A stretch of 64,000 nucleotides of DNA from Agreia sp. COWG (GTDB lineage: Bacteria > Actinomycetota > Actinomycetes > Actinomycetales > Microbacteriaceae): contig NZ_LR882035.1 in assembly GCF_904528075.1 (NCBI RefSeq), forward strand, positions 310,001 through 374,000. The letters run 5' to 3'. Within the stretch, counting starts at the first letter, position 1, and each line of letters begins with the position of its first letter. Positions 34,774 through 44,274 of the stretch are shown here, piece after piece. A program made the position numbers and the translations under genes. Below the pieces are notes generated by a model. That model ran no database searches. It saw nothing but the letters and a program-made list of their open reading frames with translations, and was not told where the DNA came from.

Positions 34774-36447
34774 ATGCGATCACCCTCACCCTGCCTCACG
34801 GCTGCGCTCTCACTCGGCGCACTTCTCGCCGTGGGGATCGTCGACTGGTCTGCCACAGCGAGCGCCTCGGCCGCCGAGCCGCTCCCGTCGATCAGCGTCG
34901 TCGATGCGACAGGGGCATCGACTGGTGCGCTTGCAGACCTCAGCGCGACGGGCCAAGGCAAGTACACGCTGAGCACAAGCCTCGTGTGCCCGGCAGAGGC
35001 AACAAACTTCGAACTCGCGATAGTCGAGGGTGTCAAGACCGCACCCGACCAGTTCTTCAGCCCGCAAAATATAGCCAACTATCGCTACTCGACCTTTGCG
35101 GATAGGCCGCTGTCGAGCGGCGGACTCGTTCCCGCCACGGATCAGTTCGCCGGTGCAGCCGACACCTGGTGGGATTCGTCGGTTGGCACGATGATGGACC
35201 TCAGCACGCTCAAACCAGGCGAATACAGCCTCAGCGTGACCTGCACAACTGTAGGGGCCACGATGTCGTGGAACTCGGAGACGAGGTTGGTAACACAGGC
35301 CTGGACGCCACTGACCATCACGGAGACGAGCTGGTCGGTGCCCGCGGCCGTCGCGCCGGCAGCGGAGACCACGACGTCACTGTCGGCCACGAAATCAGCC
35401 ACCGACGAGGCGGCTGCTGATCTGGTCGCCACCGTCGTGGCGACGAGTGGCACTCCGAGCGGCTCTGTGCAGTTCTTCGACGGTGCGACGGCCGTTGGTT
35501 CTCCCGTCACCGTCTCGGGCAGTGGCGGGGCTTCCCTGACCGCGTCGGGACTGACTGGCGGAGAGCACAGCTTCACTGCCAGCTTCTCCGCTACCGACCC
35601 CGCGCTCTTCGCGGGCTCGACGTCGGCGCCGGCTCTAGTCACGGTAGTCGGCAGCACGAAGGCCCAGACCTCTGTGACCCTCACCGGTTCTGCGTCGGGT
35701 ACAGACGCCAACCTGGTCGCGACCGTGTCGAGCGCGGGTGCACCGCTGACCGCCGCCGCCGGTCGGGTCGAGTTCTCCGACGGGGAGGGCGCCAAGGTGT
35801 CCGATGCCGCCGTCAACGCCGCGGGCGTGGCGACCGTCACGATCGCGGGACTCACACAGGGTGCGAGCTACAAGTACACGGCCACGTATGTTGCTACCTC
35901 GGGCGAGAACTACCTCACCTCCGCGGCGTCATCGGCGATCACTGTCGACGTGGCGCGCGCGAATGAGACTCCCCTGTTGACTGCCGGGGGCGTTGTCGTG
36001 CCCGGCCAGAAGTATCGAGTGGTATCACCGGCCGCAACCTTCGTGGCGGGGGAGACGGTGCGCGGCGAGATTCACTCCACGCCGATTTTGCTCACCGAGA
36101 CGTCCGCCGCCCGCCAAGACGGTTCGGTCGAGTTCGTCTTCACTGCTCCCAGCGAGCTTGTAGCGGGCAGTAGCCACGAGCTTGTGCTGACTGGTGCCGC
36201 CGGCGCCGAGTACACCGTCGCTTTCTCGGTCAAAGCAGCGGACTCTGCGGTCGTGCCGGCCTCCACCCTCAAGCCGGGAACGAACTCCCCCGTCGGTTTC
36301 GCCACCGACTGGGTAGGACGTGTGGCTCAGGCACCCCAGGGGATGACGGGTCTCTTCGCCGGACTCATCGGTCTAGCGGCCCTGCTCGTCGCCGGGGTCG
36401 CTTGGGTGACCACGCGGCGCGGGCGCCTGCATTCTTCCGCTAACTGA
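34774..36447 (+). CDS. Membrane-anchored Ig-like repeat surface protein
   Basis: 557 residues. A signal peptide (about 1-35, ending ASASA) is followed by ~150 residues of unclear fold, then two bacterial Ig-like repeats of the Big_5/Ig_3 kind: GTPSGSVQFFDGATAVGSPV with LTGGEHSFTASFSATDPALF, and a second with VEFSDGEGAKVSDAA and LTQGASYKYTATYV. A further domain precedes the C-terminal helix GLFAGLIGLAALLVAGVAW and a basic tail (TTRRGR). No LPXTG sortase motif is present. It probably displays Ig-like arms outside the cell next to the PstS-like proteins. Confidence 0.8.
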   Translation: MRSPSPCLTAALSLGALLAVGIVDWSATASASAAEPLPSISVVDATGASTGALADLSATGQGKYTLSTSLVCPAEATNFELAIVEGVKTAPDQFFSPQNIANYRYSTFADRPLSSGGLVPATDQFAGAADTWWDSSVGTMMDLSTLKPGEYSLSVTCTTVGATMSWNSETRLVTQAWTPLTITETSWSVPAAVAPAAETTTSLSATKSATDEAAADLVATVVATSGTPSGSVQFFDGATAVGSPVTVSGSGGASLTASGLTGGEHSFTASFSATDPALFAGSTSAPALVTVVGSTKAQTSVTLTGSASGTDANLVATVSSAGAPLTAAAGRVEFSDGEGAKVSDAAVNAAGVATVTIAGLTQGASYKYTATYVATSGENYLTSAASSAITVDVARANETPLLTAGGVVVPGQKYRVVSPAATFVAGETVRGEIHSTPILLTETSAARQDGSVEFVFTAPSELVAGSSHELVLTGAAGAEYTVAFSVKAADSAVVPASTLKPGTNSPVGFATDWVGRVAQAPQGMTGLFAGLIGLAALLVAGVAWVTTRRGRLHSSAN

Positions 36448-36465
36448 GTAAGCACATCGCGGGCA

Positions 36466-36496
36466 TCCCGCGAGCTGCTCGACGCGGCTCGCGGGA
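36466..36496 (+). terminator. Hairpin between the Ig-like gene and the Pst-like operon
   Basis: TCCCGCGAGC (36466-36475) pairs perfectly with GCTCGCGGGA (36487-36496) around an 11-base loop; the outer GCA/TGC bases extend it past a bulge. No T-run follows, so it may be a partial terminator or an RNA stabiliser. Confidence 0.5.
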
Positions 36497-36548
36497 ATGC
36501 TCGTGAGATCCCCCTCCCGCTCGACATCGAAAGAATGCGTCAGACACC

Positions 36549-39221
36549 GTGAAGTTTTTTCACCGCAGCACCCGAAACAACGGTCGCACGATGGGTATCG
36601 TCGGGCTCGGCATCCTGCTCGCCGGATCCATCGCCATCGGCAGTGGCCTCACCGCGCAGGCTGTGACAGGGGGAACGGACTGGGGTCACGTGGGGTGGAC
36701 CTCTGAGACCCCGTCGACGGTGACCGTGCGCTGGGACAACGTGGGCAATACTCCGGAACAGTCGGTGCCCCGCGATGCCACCCAGGTGCTGCCGCATACC
36801 AACGGTCGCACGTATATGGACATCGACGAACGTGCGCGATCCGCGTATCAGAGCCGTTTCGGCTCGGACAACGGGCTCGGCGGTGCACAGATGACCGTGT
36901 CGCAGACCACCGACCTGGTGAACCAGTCCATCAGCGTAAAGATCACAGGTGCGCAGAGGGTGGCCCCCGCCAACGACCCCAACAGCACGAGTTTCAGGCT
37001 CATGCAGTGCTGGGGGGCGCCCGGGCCAGATGGAAAACCCGACCCTGCCGCCACGTCGCCCGACCCGCTCAGCTGCCAATCCGGCAATGGCGTTTCTGAC
37101 GCCGCGGATAACGCGACGTTGAAAGACGGACGCAGGGTCGAGTACGGAGCTGACTGGATGAAGGAGGGCGACCTCGCGAACGCCTTCAGCGTCGGACAAG
37201 ACCTGCCGTTTCAATCCATCGATGGAAAGCGTGACACCAGCCTCGATTCGCAATTTACCGTCGTCACCACCAATGAGATCGGTACTTTCCGGGTGGGTGA
37301 GGACGGAACCGGTGAACGGCTCTTCGAGGTGCAAACGGGCTCGGAGGCGCCGGGATTGGGCTGTGGCTACAGACCAGATGCCCCGAGCATGAGCACCTGC
37401 TGGCTCGTCGCCGTGCCGAAGGTGGGAACGGCCGGAGGCAAGTACACGACTGGCAGCCCCCTGTCGCCGGCCAACTGGGCAGAGCGCCTGCAGGTCAAGC
37501 TCGGCTTCCGCGACATCGACACGGGTTGCCCCGGAGGGCAGGCCCGCACCCTCACGGCGGGGTCGGAACTTCTTTCGGGGGCGCTCGCGTCGTGGGCGCC
37601 AGCCCTCTGCGAGCAGAAGAACATCAGCGTCGGCTTCACCCCGCTCGGCGACGAACAGGCGAGGCAGCAGCTGGCGGCGGGCGGCCAGAGCCTGGCCTTC
37701 ACCTCCAAGGCGGCAGCCTCAGACGCGACCCACATTCCCGTAGCCATGGCCGGCGTGGTCATCGGCTACCGCGCCTTCAACTCCTTCAACGGCCCGATGC
37801 CGGTGACCGACCTGAAACTCAATGCCCGACTCGTGGCGAAACTCCTCACCCAGAGTTATCGAGGGCAGATCGACGACGCCTACGGCACACAGATCGCTGC
37901 GAAGGCCCCGTGGACGTCTGGCCTCGTCTACGCACAGGTAGAAGATCCCGAGTATCAGAAGTTGAATCCTGACTTCGCGCAGTCGGGGGCACGCCCCGGA
38001 GAACTCATCGCCTCCATCACGCGTTCCGATGCAGCCCTGCAGGTGTGGCAGTGGATCCTCAACGACAAGAGTGCCCGAAGCTTTCTGAACGGCTGTCCCG
38101 ACCCGTATGGCGCCGTGATTAATCCCTTCTACTCGACGCGCAGCTACGCGGAGTGTCCGGAGCAGGCCGTCGCACTCGAAAAAACGGCGGCCGCCCAGCG
38201 TGCCTCCACGAAGACGCCGTCGGTGTTCTCGGATGCGCCGATGTCCTACCCGCCCACGGGTTCCGCTTTTCCACTCTCCAACTACTACGAACGAGACGCG
38301 GTGACGGAGGGGACGGAGCAGCGCTCGGCCCTCACCTTCACGAGCATGCATCCGAGAGAGAACACCCTGTCAGTGATCGGACGAGATGTGGGACGCGGCC
38401 TCACGCCCCAAAACACGCGATGGTGTTCATTCGACATCGACTCCAGCTGCGTAGGAGCTGTGGGAGAAAAAGGTGCCTGGAAGAGCTCGGCCGTTCCGGT
38501 GGGCTGGGGTCCAGACGGAACCACGATGGGGATCACAGACTCCGTCTCGGCGGCGAAGTATCAGCTGCAGACCGCGCTTCTGTGTGACGAAACCGGCGAG
38601 CACTGCGTGGGAGCCGACACCGACTCGCTACGCAAGGCTGCCGCGGGTTTCGATAAGGGCTCGGTGGCGGGTATTCAGCAGCCCTCCGTGACGCCCGATT
38701 ATGCAGCGGGCGAGTACCCCATGACCATGCCCGTCTACGCCGCCGTCAATACGAAGAAGCTCACGGCAGCGCAGGCGGGAACCATCGCCGATGTGCTCGA
38801 CTACGCGACCGGCACAGGTCAGCAGCCCGGGGTGGTTTCGGGCTCGCTCCCGAATGGCTACGCCCCGTTGACGACGACGATGCTCAGCCAGGCTTCCGTC
38901 GGAATCGCAGCCCTGCGGGCGGTCACCGACGCCGTGGTTCCGGCTGCCGCGCCGGCCGCCGTGCCCGCGGCGGCACCCGCCCCGGCGCGTGCACCACAGG
39001 CGGCCTCTGTGCCGGTCACCCGCCCCGCCCCGGCGGCGGTGGCACAGCCCGCCAGCACCCCGGCTGCACCCGCCGCGATTCCGGCCGCGCAAGTGGGAAC
39101 CACCGCGGCTGCCGAGATCGGCTTTCCGCAGTTCGGTCTCATCGCCGGTCTCGTAGCCGCTGTGGTGGCGGGGCTCGCCTCGCCCGTGATCGGGCGTCGT
39201 CGAAAGGCGGGAGCGCGATGA
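36549..39221 (+). CDS. Membrane-anchored PstS-like protein, long form
   Basis: 890 residues. An N-terminal hydrophobic segment (GIVGLGILLAGSIAIGSGLT) is an export signal. ~300 residues of unrecognised sequence precede a periplasmic-binding-like region: GFTPLGDEQARQQLAAGGQS, AMAGVVIGYRAFNSFNGPMP and LNARLVAKLLTQSYRGQID. After it come a Pro/Ala linker (~800-855) and a C-terminal helix FGLIAGLVAAVVAGLASPVI with a RRRK stop-transfer tail. There is no lipobox or LPXTG. It starts at GTG 36549 and heads the operon, overlapping the PstC-like gene by 4 bp. Confidence 0.78.
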   Translation: MKFFHRSTRNNGRTMGIVGLGILLAGSIAIGSGLTAQAVTGGTDWGHVGWTSETPSTVTVRWDNVGNTPEQSVPRDATQVLPHTNGRTYMDIDERARSAYQSRFGSDNGLGGAQMTVSQTTDLVNQSISVKITGAQRVAPANDPNSTSFRLMQCWGAPGPDGKPDPAATSPDPLSCQSGNGVSDAADNATLKDGRRVEYGADWMKEGDLANAFSVGQDLPFQSIDGKRDTSLDSQFTVVTTNEIGTFRVGEDGTGERLFEVQTGSEAPGLGCGYRPDAPSMSTCWLVAVPKVGTAGGKYTTGSPLSPANWAERLQVKLGFRDIDTGCPGGQARTLTAGSELLSGALASWAPALCEQKNISVGFTPLGDEQARQQLAAGGQSLAFTSKAAASDATHIPVAMAGVVIGYRAFNSFNGPMPVTDLKLNARLVAKLLTQSYRGQIDDAYGTQIAAKAPWTSGLVYAQVEDPEYQKLNPDFAQSGARPGELIASITRSDAALQVWQWILNDKSARSFLNGCPDPYGAVINPFYSTRSYAECPEQAVALEKTAAAQRASTKTPSVFSDAPMSYPPTGSAFPLSNYYERDAVTEGTEQRSALTFTSMHPRENTLSVIGRDVGRGLTPQNTRWCSFDIDSSCVGAVGEKGAWKSSAVPVGWGPDGTTMGITDSVSAAKYQLQTALLCDETGEHCVGADTDSLRKAAAGFDKGSVAGIQQPSVTPDYAAGEYPMTMPVYAAVNTKKLTAAQAGTIADVLDYATGTGQQPGVVSGSLPNGYAPLTTTMLSQASVGIAALRAVTDAVVPAAAPAAVPAAAPAPARAPQAASVPVTRPAPAAVAQPASTPAAPAAIPAAQVGTTAAAEIGFPQFGLIAGLVAAVVAGLASPVIGRRRKAGAR

Positions 39222-40282
39222 CCGACACGACGACGCCGACTGTCCTTCAGCCGGAGCAAGCCGGTACACAGCTGCCGCTGTATCCGGTCGACGGCGACAA
39301 TGACGCCCGGCCCCGCGCCATTCGTCAGGTGCCAGAGCGTGCCGACCGCGTATTTCGAGGTATCTCCCGCGGGGGCGGGCTGATCGTGCTCGTCATCATG
39401 GGGCTCGTCGGAGTCTTTCTGGCAAGCCAGGCATTCACGGCCATCGGCTCCGTCGGGCTCGGCAAGTTCCTTACCACCAGCGAGTGGTCGCCCGAGACGA
39501 ACAACTTTGGCATCGCGGCCATCCTCTTGGGCACTGTGCTCATCGCGATCGTCGCACTGATCATCGCTCTGCCTCTGTCGATCGGCACCGCGCTCTTCAT
39601 CACCGAGGTCGCGGGCGGGCCGTTCAAGCGCACGCTGACCTCGCTCGTCGACCTGATGGCCGCGGTTCCCTCCGTCGTCTTCGGGCTGTGGGGACTCGTC
39701 TTTCTCCAGGGCCAGATTCTGCCGTTCAGCAGGTGGCTCTCGACCTGGTTCGGTTGGATCCCGATCTTTCACGTCGACGGGGTGGAACCAAACAATCCCT
39801 TGCCCAACGACGCCTTGTTCACTTCGTCGACCTTCATTGCGGGCATCGTCGTCGCCCTCATGATCGTGCCGATCATGACGAGCATGATGAAGGAATCGTT
39901 CTCGCGAGCCCCTATCGGTGAACGGGAAGGAGCGTTCGCGTTGGGCGCGACACGCTGGGGCATGATCCGCGCCGTGGTGCTGCCGTTCGGCAGGGGCGGC
40001 ATGATCGGCGGAACCATGCTCGGGCTCGGTCGAGCGCTCGGGGAGACGATCGCGATCTACCTGATCATCAACCCGGTCTTCGACGTGAACACCCAGATCT
40101 TGCAGAACGGGTCCAATTCCATCGCGGCGCATATCGCACTGCGCTACGGCGAGGCCAACCCGTTCAGCATGAGTGCCCTGATGGCCGCGGGCCTCGCGCT
40201 CTTCGTGGTGACCATGATCGTGAACTTCACGGCCTCGATCATCATCTCGCGCTCCCGTTCCGGCGCTGAGAGTGAGGGATGA
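39218..40282 (+). CDS. PstC-like ABC transporter permease
   Basis: 354 residues. After a ~55-residue cytoplasmic N-terminus there are six transmembrane helices. PstC blocks are clear: LPLSIGTALFITEVAGGPFK, LVDLMAAVPSVVFGLWGLVF and the ATPase-contact EAA-type loop REGAFALGATRWGMIRAVVL, then GRALGETIAIYLII. By family it forms the channel with the PstA-like protein. Overlaps of 4 bp on both sides place it in a tightly coupled operon. Whether phosphate is the substrate is uncertain, since the context is envelope-related. Confidence 0.9.
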   Translation: MTDTTTPTVLQPEQAGTQLPLYPVDGDNDARPRAIRQVPERADRVFRGISRGGGLIVLVIMGLVGVFLASQAFTAIGSVGLGKFLTTSEWSPETNNFGIAAILLGTVLIAIVALIIALPLSIGTALFITEVAGGPFKRTLTSLVDLMAAVPSVVFGLWGLVFLQGQILPFSRWLSTWFGWIPIFHVDGVEPNNPLPNDALFTSSTFIAGIVVALMIVPIMTSMMKESFSRAPIGEREGAFALGATRWGMIRAVVLPFGRGGMIGGTMLGLGRALGETIAIYLIINPVFDVNTQILQNGSNSIAAHIALRYGEANPFSMSALMAAGLALFVVTMIVNFTASIIISRSRSGAESEG

Positions 40283-41592
40283 TGACGACCATCGATCGTA
40301 TGGAGCTGTCCACCCAGGACGAGGCTCAAGAACACCGCACGCAGCTTCCTCGTCTTGACCTGCCAGAAGAGGTGCAGGAGGAGGGCCGCGTGGCCGTCGG
40401 CCTCTCGCGGGATGAGGTCTTCACCGTCGGCGGCTCGGCGCTTGCAGCGCTCGCCATCGGCACGCTGTTCACGGTGGTTGTCGGGCTCATCCCGGTGGGA
40501 TGGCTGCTCATCGTGAGCTTCGCGTGGTTCGTCGCGCTGTACACGACTCTCGTGTTCCTAAGCGAGCGCGGCCCCGCGGTCACCGATCGATTCTGGTCGG
40601 TGATGCTGTGGGCGGCCGCGGTGGTGGTGGTGGGGTCGCTTGCGCTGGTCGTGGGCTTCACGCTGCTGCGTGGGCAGGACGTCTTCGTTCAGATCTTCGC
40701 GGGAGACACCGAACAGAACGTATGGCAGAGGTTGCACTTCTTCACCCAAGATATGGGAGGAGTTGGCCCTCTGGCGGAACTCGACCAGGGCGGAATTCTG
40801 CATGCGCTCGTGGGCACCCTCATCCAGATCGGCATCGCTCTCGCGATCACGATCCCGCTCGGCCTGACGACAGCCGTCTTCCTCGGTGAGGTGGGCGGAC
40901 GGTTCGCTCGGTTCGTGCGAACGGTCGTCGAGGCCATGACGGCGCTGCCGTCGGTGGTGGCGGGGCTCTTCATCTACGCGGCAGTGATCGTGGGCATCAC
41001 CAAGGAGTTCAACGGCTTCGCGGCGTCACTCGCCATCACCGTGCTGATGCTGCCCATCATGATTCGCTCGTCCGATGTCGTTCTGCGGCTCGTGCCCGGC
41101 AACCTGCGCGAGGCCGGGCTCGCACTCGGGGCCGGCCAGTGGGCTGTTGTCTACTACGTAGTCCTTCCCACGGTTCGCAGCGGCCTGACGACGGCGATCA
41201 TCCTCGCCACCGCCCACGGCATAGGCGAGACCGCCCCGGTTCTTCTCACCGCCGGCGTGACGTCGAACATGAACCTCAACCCCTTCAGCGGGCCGATGAT
41301 CTCGTTGCCGCTCGCGGCGCTCGAGTTCGTGCGCAGCCCGCAGCTCAACATGGTGTCGCGAGGGTTCGCCACGGCCGCATTCCTGCTCGTCGTGGTCTTG
41401 ATCCTGTTCCTCATCGCGCGCGCCATCGGCGGCGAGGAGGCAGGCAAGATCTCTCCGCAGCAGGCTCGCCGGCTCACCGCGCGTTCGCACCGCACCGCAG
41501 ACCGGATAGCGCGCGCCCGCGCGCAGTTCGATTCGGTGGCCGCGCAGCCAGACCCCATTCCCGCCAGTGATCGCAAGGACTCGCACCAATGA
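40279..41592 (+). CDS. PstA-like ABC transporter permease with N- and C-terminal extensions
   Basis: 437 residues, about 120 longer than a usual PstA. Residues 1-50 are charged; two extra helices (~52-95) precede the standard PstA core. Core blocks are TLIQIGIALAITIPLGLTTA, VVEAMTALPSVVAGLFIYAA, the EAA loop LREAGLALGAGQWAVVYYVV and HGIGETAPVLLTAG. A ~50-residue basic C-terminal tail (ARRLTARSHRTADRIARARA) may contact the ATPase or RNA-like polyanions. Overlaps of 4 bp on both sides. Confidence 0.9.
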   Translation: MMTTIDRMELSTQDEAQEHRTQLPRLDLPEEVQEEGRVAVGLSRDEVFTVGGSALAALAIGTLFTVVVGLIPVGWLLIVSFAWFVALYTTLVFLSERGPAVTDRFWSVMLWAAAVVVVGSLALVVGFTLLRGQDVFVQIFAGDTEQNVWQRLHFFTQDMGGVGPLAELDQGGILHALVGTLIQIGIALAITIPLGLTTAVFLGEVGGRFARFVRTVVEAMTALPSVVAGLFIYAAVIVGITKEFNGFAASLAITVLMLPIMIRSSDVVLRLVPGNLREAGLALGAGQWAVVYYVVLPTVRSGLTTAIILATAHGIGETAPVLLTAGVTSNMNLNPFSGPMISLPLAALEFVRSPQLNMVSRGFATAAFLLVVVLILFLIARAIGGEEAGKISPQQARRLTARSHRTADRIARARAQFDSVAAQPDPIPASDRKDSHQ

Positions 41593-43286
41593 CCTCGACT
41601 AAGCGCACTCGTCGCCCCATCGTCACTTTGCTCGGAGCCGTCGTCGGACTCACGCTCATCCTGACAGGGTCTCTGTCGGCATCCGCGGCCAGCTACACCC
41701 GCATCTCCGGTCAAGGCTCGTCGTGGGCGGGCAACGCCGTCGCGGAATGGGTGAGCCAGGTGAGAACACAGGGTGTGACCGTCGACTACACGGCCGCCGG
41801 ATCGTCGAGCGGTCGGGCCAACTTCGCCAATCAGACGAACGCCGACTTTGCCGTCTCGGAAATTCCCTATACCGGCGACACGGCCGATCCTCAAGACAGC
41901 AACAAGCCGAGTTTCGGTTATGGCATGCTGCCCGTGGTCGCTGGCGGAACCTCTTTCATGTACAACCTGCAGGTGGGCGGCCAGCGATTCACCGATCTCA
42001 AGCTGTCTCCTGGCAGTGTCGCCGGCATCTTCTCGGGCGCGATAACCCGGTGGAACGCGCCCGAAATCGTTGCGGACAACCCCGATGTGGCGCTGCCCGA
42101 CCAGCGCATCACAGTCGTCGTACGTTCCGACGGCTCGGGGGCGACGGCCCAGTTCAAGCTGTGGATGCTTCGGCAGTTTCCCGCCCAGTACGCGGCCTTG
42201 GCCGCCGCGACGGGCATGGATGCGGCACACGCCAGCTCGTACTTTCCCACCGGCAGTCTTTCGAACTTCGTTGCGCAGAACCAATCCCAGGGTGTGACGC
42301 AATACACCTCGGACACCCCGGGCACGATCAACTACGACGAGTACTCCTATGCACAGCAGGTGGGTTTTCCTGTTGCGCAGTTGAAGAATGCGGCCGGGTT
42401 CTACACGGTGCCCGACCAGTACGCAGTGGCGGTGGCACTGACTCAGGCCCAGATCAACCAGGAGGCCGGCCCCAACTACCTCTCGCAGGATCTCTCGAAC
42501 GTGTACCAGTACGGCGATCCGCGCAGCTACCCTCTGTCTGCCTACTCGTACATGCTTGTTCCCACCGAGCTTCGCGGCGGGTTCACCGCCGATAAGGGGG
42601 CGACTCTCGCCTACTTCAATCAGTACGCGCTCTGCGAGGGACAGCGCACGATGGGCGCCCTCGGCTACTCGCCGCTGCCCATGAACCTGATCCTCGCGGC
42701 TATGGAGCAGGTGGCGAAGATTCCCGGAATCGATGAGGCCACCTTGGCCACGATCACGGCCACGCGGGATGGTGTGCTCCACGGTGGAGCGAACCCCTGT
42801 AACTCGCCCACGTTCCAGCCCGGTGATGATGTGAGCCACAACGTTCTCATCGACACCGCTCCGTTTCCGGCTGGCTGCGACGCGGCCTGCCAAGCGCCCT
42901 GGCGCCTCGCCGGCTCGGGAGTCGGCGTGGGTGGTCCCACCTTCGAAACGGATGCCACGGCGGTTGCCGGTGGCGGATCGGGGGCACCGGCTGCCACTGA
43001 CAACGCTGCGGCGGCCGGTGGGCCAGCCAACGCTGGTACAACCGCGGCGAAGAGCTGCGATGCCGATACCGGGGTGTGCGCGAGCGACGATGCGACGCTG
43101 GCCGGGGCGAATGTGAAGGCCATCCCCACGGTCATCGGGGGGCAACAGGGCTGGGCCGGCCCGCAGACGCTGATGACCCTGGTCGGGCTTCTCCTGGTCA
43201 CGCTGCTGCTGGCGCCACCGCTGGTGGGCCGCATCTTGTCTCGGTCTTCCCGGCCGTCGCGATCATCTTCGGGCGCGAAGCAATGA
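41589..43286 (+). CDS. Membrane-anchored PstS-like binding protein
   Basis: 565 residues. A signal peptide ends near ASA (residue 32). The PstS ligand motifs are retained: ISGQGSSWAGNAVAEW, VDYTAAGSSSGRANF and VVRSDGSGATAQFKLWM (the R-x-D-x-S-G-x-T phosphate loop), with GIFSGAITRWNAPEI the typical second-lobe block. Mature PstS is normally a lipoprotein; here there is no lipobox and instead a C-terminal anchor, TLMTLVGLLLVTLLLAPPLV, plus a basic tail. It overlaps its neighbours by 4 bp. Retention of the motifs suggests real oxyanion or phospho-ligand binding. Confidence 0.88.
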   Translation: MTSTKRTRRPIVTLLGAVVGLTLILTGSLSASAASYTRISGQGSSWAGNAVAEWVSQVRTQGVTVDYTAAGSSSGRANFANQTNADFAVSEIPYTGDTADPQDSNKPSFGYGMLPVVAGGTSFMYNLQVGGQRFTDLKLSPGSVAGIFSGAITRWNAPEIVADNPDVALPDQRITVVVRSDGSGATAQFKLWMLRQFPAQYAALAAATGMDAAHASSYFPTGSLSNFVAQNQSQGVTQYTSDTPGTINYDEYSYAQQVGFPVAQLKNAAGFYTVPDQYAVAVALTQAQINQEAGPNYLSQDLSNVYQYGDPRSYPLSAYSYMLVPTELRGGFTADKGATLAYFNQYALCEGQRTMGALGYSPLPMNLILAAMEQVAKIPGIDEATLATITATRDGVLHGGANPCNSPTFQPGDDVSHNVLIDTAPFPAGCDAACQAPWRLAGSGVGVGGPTFETDATAVAGGGSGAPAATDNAAAAGGPANAGTTAAKSCDADTGVCASDDATLAGANVKAIPTVIGGQQGWAGPQTLMTLVGLLLVTLLLAPPLVGRILSRSSRPSRSSSGAKQ

Positions 43287-44260
43287 CGACGATGAGAGAT
43301 GCTCCGGTAGGCGCGCGCGCGGGCGCTGGATCGCCCCCTCTCGTGCCCTCGGAGCACGGCGGGCGGCCCGGTCGTGGGTCCAGAGCCACAAGGCAGACCT
43401 GGGTCGAGGCCAGTCCGTTTTCACAGGCGGTGTCCCTGCTCTTGGCGATGGTCTCGGTGGTGATCATCTTCCTGCTTGCGAATCTGGTGGTCGTGTCGCA
43501 GGTGCAGCACTACGCGGGCCAAGCCAACCTGTTCTCAGAGCTTCGACTGTCTCTCGCGGAAGGCTCGGCGCCGGTTCAGCCGACCGGCGTCGACGGCCAG
43601 ATCGTCTCTCCGGGCACACCTGTTGCCGTGATGTTCGCGCCTGTCGTCGGGGTCAGTCGCGAAGTCATCGTCGAAGGCACCTCGAGCGGCCAGACGATGA
43701 TCGGCGCGGGTCATCGCAGGGACACGGTGCTGCCGTGCCAGGTCGGCGCGAGCGTGGTCATGGCTCGATCCGGCGGCTACGGCGGGGTCGGAAGTGCCTG
43801 GGCCAAGCTGACGCCGGGCGATGAGTTCACCGTCACCACGGGCCAAGGCTCGTGCACCTACACCGTGCGCGGCCAGCGCATGGCGGGAGACGACGCGCCA
43901 GCGGCTCCGACGGGTAGACAGGGCCGAATCACCCTCACGACCGCCTACGGTGTTCCGTTCATGCCGACCGAGGTCTTGCGAATCGACGCGGATCTCACGA
44001 GCGATGCATTCGATCGGCCCGTTACCGCGTTTCCACCCGGTTCGCTCCCGGAATCCGAGGCTGCCATGGGCGTCGACACATCGAATCTCTTCGCCCTTGT
44101 GCTGCTGCTCGAACTTCTGATCGCCGTCGCGATCGGAGCCACGTACCTCTGGCGTCGCTGGGGCAAATGGCACACCTGGATCGTGGTGGCCCCTGTCGCT
44201 GTGACGACCGGATTGCTGACGGCGACCAGCATCAATTACCTCCTTCCCAACCTTCTCTAG
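43283..44260 (+). CDS. Sortase-fold membrane protein lacking the catalytic Cys (pseudosortase)
   Basis: 325 residues. One transmembrane helix (~50-75), an outer domain, then two C-terminal helices (about 262-285 and 297-322). The outer domain follows the sortase strand order: [17 protein letters not shown] (His position), [20 protein letters not shown] (G-D strand) and [20 protein letters not shown], which aligns with the sortase T-L-x-T-C...R region but has Ala where the catalytic Cys should be. His and Arg positions remain. It could be a substrate-binding scaffold for the other sortases. It overlaps the PstS-like gene by 4 bp. Confidence 0.7.
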   Translation: MTTMRDAPVGARAGAGSPPLVPSEHGGRPGRGSRATRQTWVEASPFSQAVSLLLAMVSVVIIFLLANLVVVSQVQHYAGQANLFSELRLSLAEGSAPVQPTGVDGQIVSPGTPVAVMFAPVVGVSREVIVEGTSSGQTMIGAGHRRDTVLPCQVGASVVMARSGGYGGVGSAWAKLTPGDEFTVTTGQGSCTYTVRGQRMAGDDAPAAPTGRQGRITLTTAYGVPFMPTEVLRIDADLTSDAFDRPVTAFPPGSLPESEAAMGVDTSNLFALVLLLELLIAVAIGATYLWRRWGKWHTWIVVAPVAVTTGLLTATSINYLLPNLL

Positions 44261-44274
44261 TGAGAAAGCCGCTC

